From contig CAYGVS010000008.1 in NCBI GenBank assembly GCA_964353635.1, positions 1-40,095 on the forward strand: a stretch of DNA of 40,095 bases, read 5' to 3'. The position numbers and the translations under genes were made by a program. How positions within the stretch are numbered: the first letter of the stretch is position 1; each line of letters begins with the position of its first letter. Positions 6,547 through 13,649 of the stretch are shown here, one piece after another. The DNA is from JAPLVB01 sp964353635 (GTDB taxonomy: Archaea; Aenigmatarchaeota; Aenigmatarchaeia; QMZP01). The notes beneath the pieces were generated by a model. It did no database searches, was not told the origin of the DNA, and saw nothing but the letters and a program-made list of their open reading frames with translations.

Positions 6547-6777
6547 TTAATCCTTAAAGCCACCTGTAGCCCACATGATTATTAAAGCCAAAAACACGCC
6601 TAACGTATTGGGGAGAGCTAGAATCACAGTAATAGGGAAGGGTATAGCCAACAGGATTATATTTGCCAATAAATCGGCAAGCGTATAAAACCCTAAAGCA
6701 TAACCCAGAAACGCCAGAGCTAGACTTGCGAAAAAGTGTAATACTGCAAACTCAGCTATTAGTTCTTTTATGTTCAT
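6547..6777 (-). CDS. small membrane protein
   Basis: Seventy-six residues, unrecognised, with two long hydrophobic segments (about 8-32 and 36-70, the second possibly two short helices around Pro-Phe-Pro). It is AT-rich and flanked by intergenic DNA on both sides, so it is probably monocistronic. A minus-strand TATA (AAATATAAG, 6804-6812) lies about 30 bases from the ATG, with a palindrome just upstream at 6831-6844. Confidence 0.7.
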   Translation of the reverse strand: MNIKELIAEFAVLHFFASLALAFLGYALGFYTLADLLANIILLAIPFPITVILALPNTLGVFLALIIMWATGGFKD

Positions 6778-6830
6778 TTTCTTACCTATGCAATCTTGAG
6801 CCTCTTATATTTTGTTTTCATATTCACATG

Positions 6831-6861
6831 ATTGCTTAAGCAATATTTATTCATTGCTTAA
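6831..6861 (-). promoter_or_regulatory. 14-bp palindrome plus half-site
   Basis: ATTGCTTAAGCAAT (6831-6844) is a perfect palindrome. Its half ATTGCTTAA recurs at 6853-6861, exactly 22 bp away. The sites lie just upstream of the TATA box of the small membrane-protein gene, the position expected for an activator or a TFB-blocking repressor. Confidence 0.4.
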
Positions 6862-6903
6862 CTTTGGAAATGCACTATCCCAGTATCTTTCTATCTAATA
6901 ATT

Positions 6904-7002
6904 TCATTCCACCACATGCCCGCACCTGTCACATATAGCCGTCACGTCCTCCTCGTCCACTATTATCCTCATCTCCGGATGGCCGCATCTGCTGCATTCC
7001 AT
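6904..7002 (-). CDS. 32-residue double zinc-knuckle protein
   Basis: Translation from the ATG at 7002 gives MECSRCGHPEMRIIVDEE and then DVTAICDRCGHVVE before TGA. Two CxxCGH knuckles 20 residues apart form one zinc ribbon, with nothing else in the protein. It begins four bases after the stop of the 198-residue zinc-ribbon gene and a GGAAAG-type ribosome site overlaps that stop, so the two are surely cotranscribed. The pattern resembles the N-terminal ribbons of archaeal transcription or translation proteins, but no function can be assigned. Confidence 0.75.
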   Translation of the reverse strand: MECSRCGHPEMRIIVDEEDVTAICDRCGHVVE

Positions 7003-7006
7003 GGAA

Positions 7007-7603
7007 TCACTTTCCTTCTTCCAGATTCACGTCAAAAACATAGCTGTGATGGCCAAGCTTGCATATAAGAACAGGTACGCGCCTGCCATAGCGGTAATTG
7101 GACATCGTCCAGAGGCATGTCTTGTTCTTGCATTCGGGGCATGTGTACATGGCCTTGGATAGCCAGACCGCGCCTATTTTGGCTTTTACTTTTGTCCACC
7201 TGTCCATATCTATCTCCTTCTTTTGAATGGCATCCTTGACGAGCCTGAAGTATCTCTCAAGTGTTCTCATGTATTTCCTAGTGCTCTCAGGGACGTAATC
7301 ATCTTCCAGTTCCTGCTCTTCATCATCTTCATCATCCTCATCTTCCTCTGTTTCAATGTCTGCAAGCTCCACCATCCTGGGCTTTCTGGCATCTATTCTC
7401 TTTATGACAGGCACGAAAGGCGTATGCCCTTCAGGGCACAGAAGATGCGGGGTGTCGAAGGGCCTGCCTATGATTATCCACCTGTCAGACTTCTCCTTGC
7501 AGAATGGGCAGGAAACCTTCTTCGTGGAAGTGAATGTGTCGCCTGCCATAAGGCCCCGCTCCTTCCATTTTCCTGAGAGTATTTCCTCAGCTTTCAGTCT
7601 CAT
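7007..7603 (-). CDS. protein with two zinc ribbons and an acidic linker
   Basis: A 198-residue protein, unrecognised. A first ribbon (about 31-61) uses SCPFCKEKSDRW and LLCPEGHTPF. A second (about 155-188) uses YTCPECKNKTCLW and LICKLGHHSY. They have the same CPxC / CxxGH layout and are probably an internal duplication. Between them is a run of Asp and Glu (about 82-103) and a helical segment. Such proteins often bind nucleic acid or other proteins. It shares a 73-base divergent promoter with the gene at 7677 (TATA-like TATAAATAA on this strand near 7646-7656) and is followed by the 32-codon zinc-knuckle gene. Confidence 0.78.
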   Translation of the reverse strand: MRLKAEEILSGKWKERGLMAGDTFTSTKKVSCPFCKEKSDRWIIIGRPFDTPHLLCPEGHTPFVPVIKRIDARKPRMVELADIETEEDEDDEDDEEQELEDDYVPESTRKYMRTLERYFRLVKDAIQKKEIDMDRWTKVKAKIGAVWLSKAMYTCPECKNKTCLWTMSNYRYGRRVPVLICKLGHHSYVFDVNLEEGK

Positions 7604-7676
7604 GCGGATAGATTGAAAGTAAGCTATTTAAACTGATAGGCATAAGTTATTTATAGTAGTGTAAGATAGGTTAAGA

Positions 7677-8300
7677 ATGATAATAACGCCGCCCAGGTTC
7701 TGGGTCATCTATCTGAGCTGCCTGGAGAAGCCTAGGAGCCTCAAGGAGATAAGCAATGAGATAGGCTACAAAGGGCTTTCTGCCCTTTACCATAATTATA
7801 AGGGAAAACCTCTTGTTGAGTGGATGATGGAAACCAAGAACGAGGGCCATCCTTTTCTCAGGCTGGCTGAGAAGAAAGGAAGGGAGATAAAGTATGAATC
7901 TGTCCTAGAGTCTCTGCTCCCCGACAACGAGATTCACATCTGGAAATATGAATGGATCAAAAGCACTGTTTTCAAGCTCGATAACATAAAGATACTCTTC
8001 GAGGTCAGGAAGCACAAGGAGAAGATGCTGGAAAGGCTTGGGGGCGAGTTCATGCGGTTTGTCTGGGCCGTTCTCTTGAGCAAGGGGCTGGAGATATATC
8101 TGATGAAAAACGAAGGCGACAAGAAAAAGGCAAATTTCTACTCATTCGTGCAGAGGGATATAATGGGCATTTCCTTCGCCAACCTTAACGTGAAAGGATA
8201 TATGGAGGCTATACAAATCGAAAAGCGCCAGGCCGAGATAATGAACCTATTTGTAACTCATTACTTGGATTTTTCTAAGCCTCCTAGAAAGGCAAAATAG
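7677..8300 (+). CDS. hypothetical protein, possible winged helix
   Basis: Of 207 residues, the first 50 (FWVIYLSCLEKPRSLKEISN then EIGYKGLSALYHN) look like a winged-helix DNA-binding domain. The rest is helical with many Lys and Glu and no motif I recognise. It is divergent from the zinc-ribbon operon, so the pair may share regulation. The ATG at 7677 follows a TATTTATAG box at about 7648-7656. Confidence 0.65.
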   Translation: MIITPPRFWVIYLSCLEKPRSLKEISNEIGYKGLSALYHNYKGKPLVEWMMETKNEGHPFLRLAEKKGREIKYESVLESLLPDNEIHIWKYEWIKSTVFKLDNIKILFEVRKHKEKMLERLGGEFMRFVWAVLLSKGLEIYLMKNEGDKKKANFYSFVQRDIMGISFANLNVKGYMEAIQIEKRQAEIMNLFVTHYLDFSKPPRKAK

Positions 8301-8343
8301 TTACCCTTCACACCTCAAAAAGAAAATTAGCATTCAAATCCTT

Positions 8344-8443
8344 GATCCCTGCTGGTCAGAAGGCGCCGCTGCGTTATGGGCGGCATCACCGCCTGCAGTC
8401 TCTTATGAGACCGGTCTTATGCAACGCCTTCTTTCCAGGATCG
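8344..8443 (-). repeat. branched palindrome containing GAAGGCG arms
   Basis: Nested pairing: GATCC/GGATC outermost (8344-8348 with 8438-8442), AGAAGGCG/CGCCTTCT (8358-8365 with 8425-8432), and inside it two hairpins, GGCGG/CCGCC and GTCTC/GAGAC. The second layer has the arm sequence of the palindromic family described at 36290-36311, here interrupted by other hairpins. It lies about 90 bases downstream of the minus-strand promoter box at 8532-8550. Confidence 0.45.
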
Positions 8444-8531
8444 AAGCTGAGGATCTACTCACTTTATTCTACTGATATCCCTGTTTCTCTATCGTTGGGA
8501 TAACCCTTTGCAAAAAGGGTCAAGAACCTCT

Positions 8532-8550
8532 CTCTTTATACTACCAATTG
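8532..8550 (-). promoter_or_regulatory. promoter-like box, leftward
   Basis: On the minus strand CAATTGGTAGTATAAAGAG contains a TATA element (GTATAAAG). The same TTGGTAGTATA core is found in the rightward box at 8886-8905. No gene lies within 200 bases downstream, which suggests a non-coding transcript. Confidence 0.4.
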
Positions 8551-8579
8551 CCCTGTTCAGGTAACAGTTTTTGGCATCC

Positions 8580-8602
8580 AAAGGCTTTTCTTAAAAGCCT
8601 TT
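8580..8602. other. perfect 10-bp hairpin
   Basis: AAAGGCTTTT and AAAAGCCTTT pair completely around a three-base loop, between the two outward promoter-like boxes. It is followed by another strong stem to about 8645. It may be a terminator for either direction or part of a structured RNA. Confidence 0.4.
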
Positions 8603-8885
8603 GTGGGAGAGGGAAGCACAGGAAAGGTCCCACGATGCTCCCTCTTTTCTTGCCTGCGCCTTTTGCGCCTTGATTCTCTCACTCTCGCTCACAGGCATAC
8701 TCACTTCAAATTCAAATTGGATGTTATGCATTTCTGTGACGATAGTTCAGGATTTTCATTTTCATGGTGGTCACCAAATCCTTAATCTCTTACAAGAACA
8801 AATACGTTGTCCCACGTTGTCAAAAACGCGGATGCACATTTCCGCTCTCTTGGCTTTGCCTCTTTGCACCCTATACAGTAACTAT

Positions 8886-8905
8886 CATTTGGTAGTATAT
8901 AAAGG
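8886..8905 (+). promoter_or_regulatory. promoter-like box, rightward
   Basis: CATTTGGTAGTATATAAAGG is a strong archaeal TATA element (TATATAAAG). The expected start near 8930 is about 300 bases before the next gene, leaving room for a non-coding RNA or a long leader for the alpha-CTD-like gene at 9229. Confidence 0.5.
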
Positions 8906-9228
8906 CGTGACGTATTTCATGAGGAATGACGTAATTCCATGGGATATCATCGCCCTCCTCTGTAGGGGATGCCTGTGTTCCGCCAGTCTGATGGCAAATC
9001 CTTTCGCGCAGCGTTCCCGCACCAATCGCGCAGATTCCCGCAGCCTCCCTCGTGGAATCCAGCAGTATTCGCGCAATTACACGCGGTTATGATTATATGG
9101 GGTTTCGCTCTACAGCCTTTGGAGAAGGCCTTGGCCTCGAAAGGCTGAAAAATGCGTGCATTTTCACGCATAATCGAGAAGCAGGGTTACCCTTAAATTG
9201 CTTTCTGTTAAAATGAAAATGTGATAAT

Positions 9229-9798
9229 ATGTCCCCTCTCGGCCCAAAGGATATTCTGAAGCTTTCAGATGAAGAAATGGATTTGAAGGCAAAGATAGTG
9301 GAAAAAATAGACCCTTATCTGAAAAAGAATTTCATGGGATTGCCTGTAGAATATCCCATAAAAGAACTGGAGAAATTGGGAGAGATAAGGGAGACCGTCC
9401 TCGAAGAGGTAATGAATGAATACAGGCATGATTGGACAGACGTTAGGATAGTGGAGCTTGAAAGCAGGTTTCCGACCAAAGAACTAAGGGTGAAATTTGG
9501 CAAGAATGAGAAGGTCGGAAGATACATCCGCTTCGAGTATGATTCACCTCAAGAAATCAAGAGGAGAGAGGAGAGCATAGCTGAAATAAACAAAGAATAC
9601 CTACAAAGAAGCATTGAAGATTCAGAACTGAAACCAGGAATAATTAATGCCCTCAAAAAGGGTGGAATAGCCAGAACCGGAGAACTGCCAGGATTAACGA
9701 AAAAAGAAGTGTCATTATACAAAGGGATAGGGCAAGGAAGCCTTGAGCGTATTGAGGAAAAGCTCAGGGAATATGGGTTCGGACTTAAGGAAGAATAA
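9229..9798 (+). CDS. protein with C-terminal RNA polymerase alpha-CTD-like domain
   Basis: Residues 1-125 are unfamiliar, helical and charged. Residues 128-185 resemble the C-terminal domain of the bacterial RNA polymerase alpha subunit: SIEDSELKPGIINALKKGGI, ARTGELPGLTKKEV, then GIGQGSLERIEEKLREYG, the helix-hairpin-helix part. The Asn of the second helix (INAL) and the GxGxxSL turn are kept, but the position of the UP-element-binding Arg (E. coli R265) is Gly. Archaeal RpoD has no such domain. It may be a stand-alone DNA-binding or protein-binding module; related HhH domains are an alternative. The start at the ATG is supported only weakly by a GTGATAAT leader. Confidence 0.7.
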   Translation: MSPLGPKDILKLSDEEMDLKAKIVEKIDPYLKKNFMGLPVEYPIKELEKLGEIRETVLEEVMNEYRHDWTDVRIVELESRFPTKELRVKFGKNEKVGRYIRFEYDSPQEIKRREESIAEINKEYLQRSIEDSELKPGIINALKKGGIARTGELPGLTKKEVSLYKGIGQGSLERIEEKLREYGFGLKEE

Positions 9799-9862
9799 GG
9801 GCAATGCTAGTTCTCCTTGCGTCAGTTGTGTTCGCCTCAGAACCGATCCAGACCTGAGCCGC

Positions 9863-10030
9863 TCAATCCTTCGGGCTGTTGGCGACAAGGCCTGCGATCG
9901 CAAGGAACGCCACACCCAAGCCCATGAGGGGGGTCACCCTGGAGCCGTCAAACATGGAAAGCACAGAGCCCGCGACTCCCATGGCCAGGGCCATAGCGTA
10001 AAGCAGGGTCTTCAAAAGACTCTTTCTCAT
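9863..10030 (-). CDS. 55-residue two-helix membrane protein
   Basis: From the ATG at 10030: MRKSLLKTLLYAMALAMGVA, then a short loop with SMFDGSRVTP, then LMGLGVAFLAIAGLVANS and PKD before TGA at 9863-9865. Two clean transmembrane segments, a positive N-terminus and codon use like the neighbours make it likely to be real although short. No partner is evident. It is the only gene I can support between 9799 and 10201. Confidence 0.6.
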   Translation of the reverse strand: MRKSLLKTLLYAMALAMGVAGSVLSMFDGSRVTPLMGLGVAFLAIAGLVANSPKD

Positions 10031-10201
10031 GATATAGATTATGGGTAAGAGGGTTTAAGAAGAGTATTGTTTTGGCATCCAGGTCTCAGTTGTCCATGTC
10101 CGGCTTGCGCTTCCTTTCAACAGGGACAGCAGCGTATAATCCGGGCTCATTAACCAGGGTATTACACAAATCTTTATATGGATTCTTTCCCCCATTTATT
10201 T

Positions 10202-10963
10202 CTACACTTTCCATCCATAGAAAAAGACATCTGTACCTGATGCATAAACAAGCACATTGAAGTAAACGTTTATCCCGAAGGTCTGTCCGAGCTCGTTCGC
10301 GCAGTCATAGACCTCCCCATACCATGTCCTGAAATGGCTCCTGACCTCATAGCTCCTTGAGTATTCGTTCCTGCTTCTGCTGTCCATTATCCAGAATATT
10401 GCGGAACTACTGCTGGAATCCATGTATATCTTTGCCTGTCCGGTGATTCTCTTGCCGGCCAGGTTCAGCTGTCCCGAGCCGTCCGCAAAAAGCAGATTAA
10501 TCAGCGGATTCTGCGTCAGGATGCCGAGCGTGAAGGTGTAGTTCTTGTCAGGATACAGGTTAGGGACGGATGAAAAGTTTATGTACAGCTCGTTCCCAGA
10601 TTTCCTGGCCAGGCCATACTCGCTTGTCTTGTTGTAGCAGTGGAAGCTTCCAGGCATCCTCTCGGAGCAGTTCAGTCTGCTTGAGTTTATCCACATGGAA
10701 ACGAAGAACTCCCCAAGGTTCACCGGATAATTCCTGTTGGAGACGTTCATATTGACGAACATGGTCACCGCTTCATTCCCCGTGTTGTTGAGCAGGTAAC
10801 GCACTGTGTAGGTGGATCCCGCCACAATCGAGGTCGGGAATCCCTGGATAGGAGTGATGGTGATGTTCTGTACAGGGAAGGTCTCATGGGCAGAGCCAGC
10901 GCTCGCAGAAGCCAGAACCATCAATACTACCAATGCTCCCAATACTGTTATTCCTTCCTTCAT
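10202..10963 (-). CDS. secreted protein of unknown function
   Basis: I chose the ATG at 10963, where MKEGITVLGALVVLMVLASA starts a typical signal peptide with likely cleavage near SAGSA-HETF; the longer frame from 11014 adds 17 unlikely residues. The mature part (about 230 residues) is beta-rich with many N-x-S/T sites and three or four Cys, as in archaeal surface proteins. The N-terminal third (TPIQGFPTSIVAGSTYTVRY) resembles Ig-like or CARDB-like domains. It follows the other exported gene (11019-11924) by 55 bases, probably in one operon. Confidence 0.75.
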   Translation of the reverse strand: MKEGITVLGALVVLMVLASASAGSAHETFPVQNITITPIQGFPTSIVAGSTYTVRYLLNNTGNEAVTMFVNMNVSNRNYPVNLGEFFVSMWINSSRLNCSERMPGSFHCYNKTSEYGLARKSGNELYINFSSVPNLYPDKNYTFTLGILTQNPLINLLFADGSGQLNLAGKRITGQAKIYMDSSSSSAIFWIMDSRSRNEYSRSYEVRSHFRTWYGEVYDCANELGQTFGINVYFNVLVYASGTDVFFYGWKV

Positions 10964-11018
10964 ATCCCGCCTGATAAATTGAAGCCGGGGGGCTTGCGCC
11001 CCCTGTTCAATCAAAGGT

Positions 11019-11924
11019 TTACAGTGGAATGATGTTTGTTGTTATTGTGCACGTGCCTCCCATTATGTTGCTGGCAAAATCGTACTTGTTCTGCATGGGA
11101 ATCGAAGACAGACCGTATACTGTAAGCGACTTGTGTATTGCCTGCTGTCCGTTTATTGTGCTAAGTCCCATGTATGCTTTCACTGTTCCACTACCAGGCC
11201 ATGCTCCCAAAGCCAGCTTCACTGAGGTTATGGTTGCTGACGGATATCCTGCCTTTAGCTGGGTTAAAGTGCATGGTGAAGCCTGTGTGCAAGAACCTCC
11301 CGGCACATGGAATTTTGTAGTGTCATTTATTATTTTTACGTAGTTCGTGCCTGTGTTATATGTTCTTCCATCTGGTATCATTTGGACTGCAACACCTGAT
11401 TCAAAGCCGCTGCCGATCAGCACCACATATGGGGCCAGATCGCTACTGCCCATTGTATTGTCTGTTATCGTGAAGGTATATTCCATCCCACTCAATCCAG
11501 TCAAAGTGGTTACTGGAGTTCCTTCATAGTATGTCCCTTTGTAATACGGCGCATCGAACGCTGTGTTAGGGTCGCTGAATCCGTCGACGCTCAGTTTTAC
11601 CGTGTTTGTGATTATCGTATTTTCACAGCCTGCGATGTTGCCGAACTTTATATCCAGGTTGTTTACCGTATTGCTGGATAATGTGTGCGAACTCCCATAG
11701 CGTGTTTCTGAACCCACTGCATTGACTGTGTCTCCTGATGTACAGCCGCCTCCTGCCGTTCCAGTGCACTGGTTGCCGTCAAGCAATATCGACTGCTGCA
11801 CGGTTACATTTGCCGTTATCACTCCATAGACTGTCAATAGTGCTGCAGAACCTACGCTTGCCAGAAGAACTGAAACCACTAATATCACTGGTACCTCTTT
11901 CCCTAGAATTCTTAGCTTTCTCAT
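11019..11924 (-). CDS. exported surface protein, DPANN type
   Basis: The N-terminus MRKLRILGKEVPVILVVSVL followed by LASVGSAALLTVYG is a signal or anchor helix, and the mature start NVTVQQSILLDGNQC is of a kind I associate with repeated surface-protein families in DPANN genomes. The remaining 260 residues are beta-rich, high in Thr, Ser and Gly, with pairs of Cys (QCTGTAGGGC, CTQASPC, CTIT). A ribosome site GAGGAAAC precedes the ATG. Probably a cell-surface or fibre subunit; the function is not known. Confidence 0.75.
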   Translation of the reverse strand: MRKLRILGKEVPVILVVSVLLASVGSAALLTVYGVITANVTVQQSILLDGNQCTGTAGGGCTSGDTVNAVGSETRYGSSHTLSSNTVNNLDIKFGNIAGCENTIITNTVKLSVDGFSDPNTAFDAPYYKGTYYEGTPVTTLTGLSGMEYTFTITDNTMGSSDLAPYVVLIGSGFESGVAVQMIPDGRTYNTGTNYVKIINDTTKFHVPGGSCTQASPCTLTQLKAGYPSATITSVKLALGAWPGSGTVKAYMGLSTINGQQAIHKSLTVYGLSSIPMQNKYDFASNIMGGTCTITTNIIPL

Positions 11925-12222
11925 AGTTTCCTCTTTCCTTTATTGGGTACTTACTCTACACTAAGAGCAAGGCTTTGAACAGCCTTGTTAAGCGCCCCTC
12001 CTCGGCGCTCTCATTGGATTTTCAGAAGCAAATGAGAATGAAGCTGTGCAAAAACAAACAGTGTGGGAACATCTTTTAAGAATAAAGCTCCGACTGCCAG
12101 AAAATAGATTTCTTGGCATTCAAGTTATCGTATAGGAATAAAGTTTAAGAATGGTGCATGTGCTCATAATCACGGGGTTTGGGGTTGGGAAGAGGATTTT
12201 TGGCTTAAAAGGGGCGGAAGTT
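11925..12222. other. intergenic region with two small hairpins
   Basis: Contains AAGGCT/AGCCTT (around 11970) and GCGCC/GGCGC (around 11991) stems upstream of the surface-protein gene, and TATA-like ATAAAG on the minus strand near 11935. No coding frame or RNA gene is visible. Confidence 0.4.
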
Positions 12223-13587
12223 CTATTTTCTTTGAGTTTTTCCTTCAGTTTTACTTATGAAATAAGCTAAAATTATTGCCATTATACAATATCCAGTGGC
12301 TATGAACATTTTTTCATTCAATGGGAGTATATTAACCCCTGCTAGAAATTCTAGAGACCATTGAATAGCAAGGCCTCCAATCTGTGCTAATAAAAGGATT
12401 AAACTAGCAAATAATGCTATATGCAACGCATTTCTATTTTCTTGTTTCTCTAAGAATTTCTTTTTCATAGAATCACCTTCTATAGTTTTTAATTCTTTTT
12501 CTATTTCTTTAGTAAGTTGTATTAAATGAGAATGAAATTGATATTTTTTCTCTCTTATCATTTCAAGAATTGCATCTGTTGACTTTCTATTCTGTGATAT
12601 ATCTGAAATTTTAACGAAGTTTAAAGCATTGTTTATATCTTTAGCTTTACTATCGGCTCTTATGATTAGCTCTTTTAAAGCACTAGTTTTATGATTATTG
12701 ATAGAATGTTTTAGCCGTGTTATAAAGAAAGAGGAGTCAATTTCTGGAATAATCCAGTGCGGCACGAATCTTCCTCTTTTAGATAACATTTTTCTCTGCC
12801 CTTTGACAGATTCACTAACAAGTTTTACCCATACTTTAATACTTCCTAATAGTTCCCTTTGCTCTTCATCTATATCATCTCTCTTTTTCCAAATAGAGAA
12901 ATATGGTACTACTATCTGCAAGATTAACGCAATGGACGCAAAGAGTGCCACAGTAAGCGATAACAACAGATTTGACTTTTGGACTTCTTTGTCAATAAAT
13001 TCCTCTTTAGAAAGGACTCTCATATCCGGAGAAAAGAACTCTATCGGCTGGCTAATTGACTCTAATTGTCCTGAATATTCTATTTTATAGCCTGGAGGTG
13101 ATATGCTTTCTGCAACAAAGCTTGATAATCCGAATTTTGCGTTAATTGCTTCAACTGGCTTGAATATATCATTAGGAACGATAACGTCATTACTACAAAT
13201 TACTTCGTTGGAGACAGTTTTGTTATTGATACCAATAATAAAAGCGTTACACCACCATATTGTATTTATCACACTTTTGCTGTCATAAGCATGAATTGAT
13301 ATGCTTGCAGTTCCGTATCCTTTCTCCTCAGAGTAAGCACGTAAGTAGCATTTTATGTTAGATTGTTGGGCCACAATAAAATCAGTGTTTGAACGACATG
13401 TCATCAATAAATGAATATCTGAATTTGGAATTCTAAGTTCGTTAAATGAAATTGCGCTATTGTTTACACTATTGTATATGGGTAAAATTAGAAACAAATA
13501 ACACAATGCTGAAAAAATTGATAAAAATAGTATTATAATCCCAAATCTCTTTTCAGCCAATCTTTTTTCGTTCATAATAAAATTCAC
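12223..13587 (-). CDS. AT-rich membrane protein of unknown function
   Basis: A 454-residue protein with four hydrophobic segments: about 16-38 and 205-232 bracketing an extracellular region with several Cys, then a long cytoplasmic helical stretch (about 240-385, rich in Lys and Glu, coiled-coil-like), then two more helices near 390-412 and 427-445. Base composition is clearly more AT-rich than PolB or the surface genes on either side, which suggests recent acquisition. An ATG four codons inside (MNEKRLAEKRFG) is an alternative start. It is transcribed in the same direction as PolB, 62 bases after the PolB stop, but has no link to it. Confidence 0.75.
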   Translation of the reverse strand: MNFIMNEKRLAEKRFGIIILFLSIFSALCYLFLILPIYNSVNNSAISFNELRIPNSDIHLLMTCRSNTDFIVAQQSNIKCYLRAYSEEKGYGTASISIHAYDSKSVINTIWWCNAFIIGINNKTVSNEVICSNDVIVPNDIFKPVEAINAKFGLSSFVAESISPPGYKIEYSGQLESISQPIEFFSPDMRVLSKEEFIDKEVQKSNLLLSLTVALFASIALILQIVVPYFSIWKKRDDIDEEQRELLGSIKVWVKLVSESVKGQRKMLSKRGRFVPHWIIPEIDSSFFITRLKHSINNHKTSALKELIIRADSKAKDINNALNFVKISDISQNRKSTDAILEMIREKKYQFHSHLIQLTKEIEKELKTIEGDSMKKKFLEKQENRNALHIALFASLILLLAQIGGLAIQWSLEFLAGVNILPLNEKMFIATGYCIMAIILAYFISKTEGKTQRK

Positions 13588-13649
13588 ATCATCCGCCTTA
13601 AAAACCCTATTCTAATCCATGTTATACATTCACCAATTCCAACCGGCCT

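Larger units (their letters stand above)
8301..9228. other. 928-base region without a protein gene; possible structured RNAs
   Basis: No convincing coding frame: the open frames here lack ribosome sites and look random. Two promoter-like boxes with a shared core (TTGGTAGTATA then TAAAG) point outward, at 8532-8550 on the minus strand and 8886-8905 on the plus strand. Hairpins lie in and around both putative transcripts: 8344-8443, a perfect 10-bp stem at 8580-8602, a GAGGGA-GCA/TGC-TCCCTC stem at about 8607-8645, and ATGCGTG/CACGCAT near 9152-9170. At 9005-9045 the motif CGCGCAG..TTCCCGCA occurs twice in tandem. I looked for RNase P, SRP and 5S signatures and did not find them. Confidence 0.45.

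Noticed and set aside
7421..7438. Imperfect GAAGGGC/GCCTTTC palindrome in the zinc-ribbon gene
   Set aside because: It is part of the zinc ligand CPEGH and has a mismatch; no sign of insertion.
8301..9228. RNase P, SRP or 5S RNA gene
   Set aside because: I could not find the conserved core motifs of any of them on either strand, so only an unassigned structured region is reported.
843..9798. An integrated virus or transposon covering the accessory zone
   Set aside because: No transposase, integrase, capsid or terminase gene and no matching end repeats are visible.
10055..10150. A 31-codon minus-strand frame with a TATA-like box upstream
   Set aside because: No ribosome site, no recognisable features and random-looking composition.
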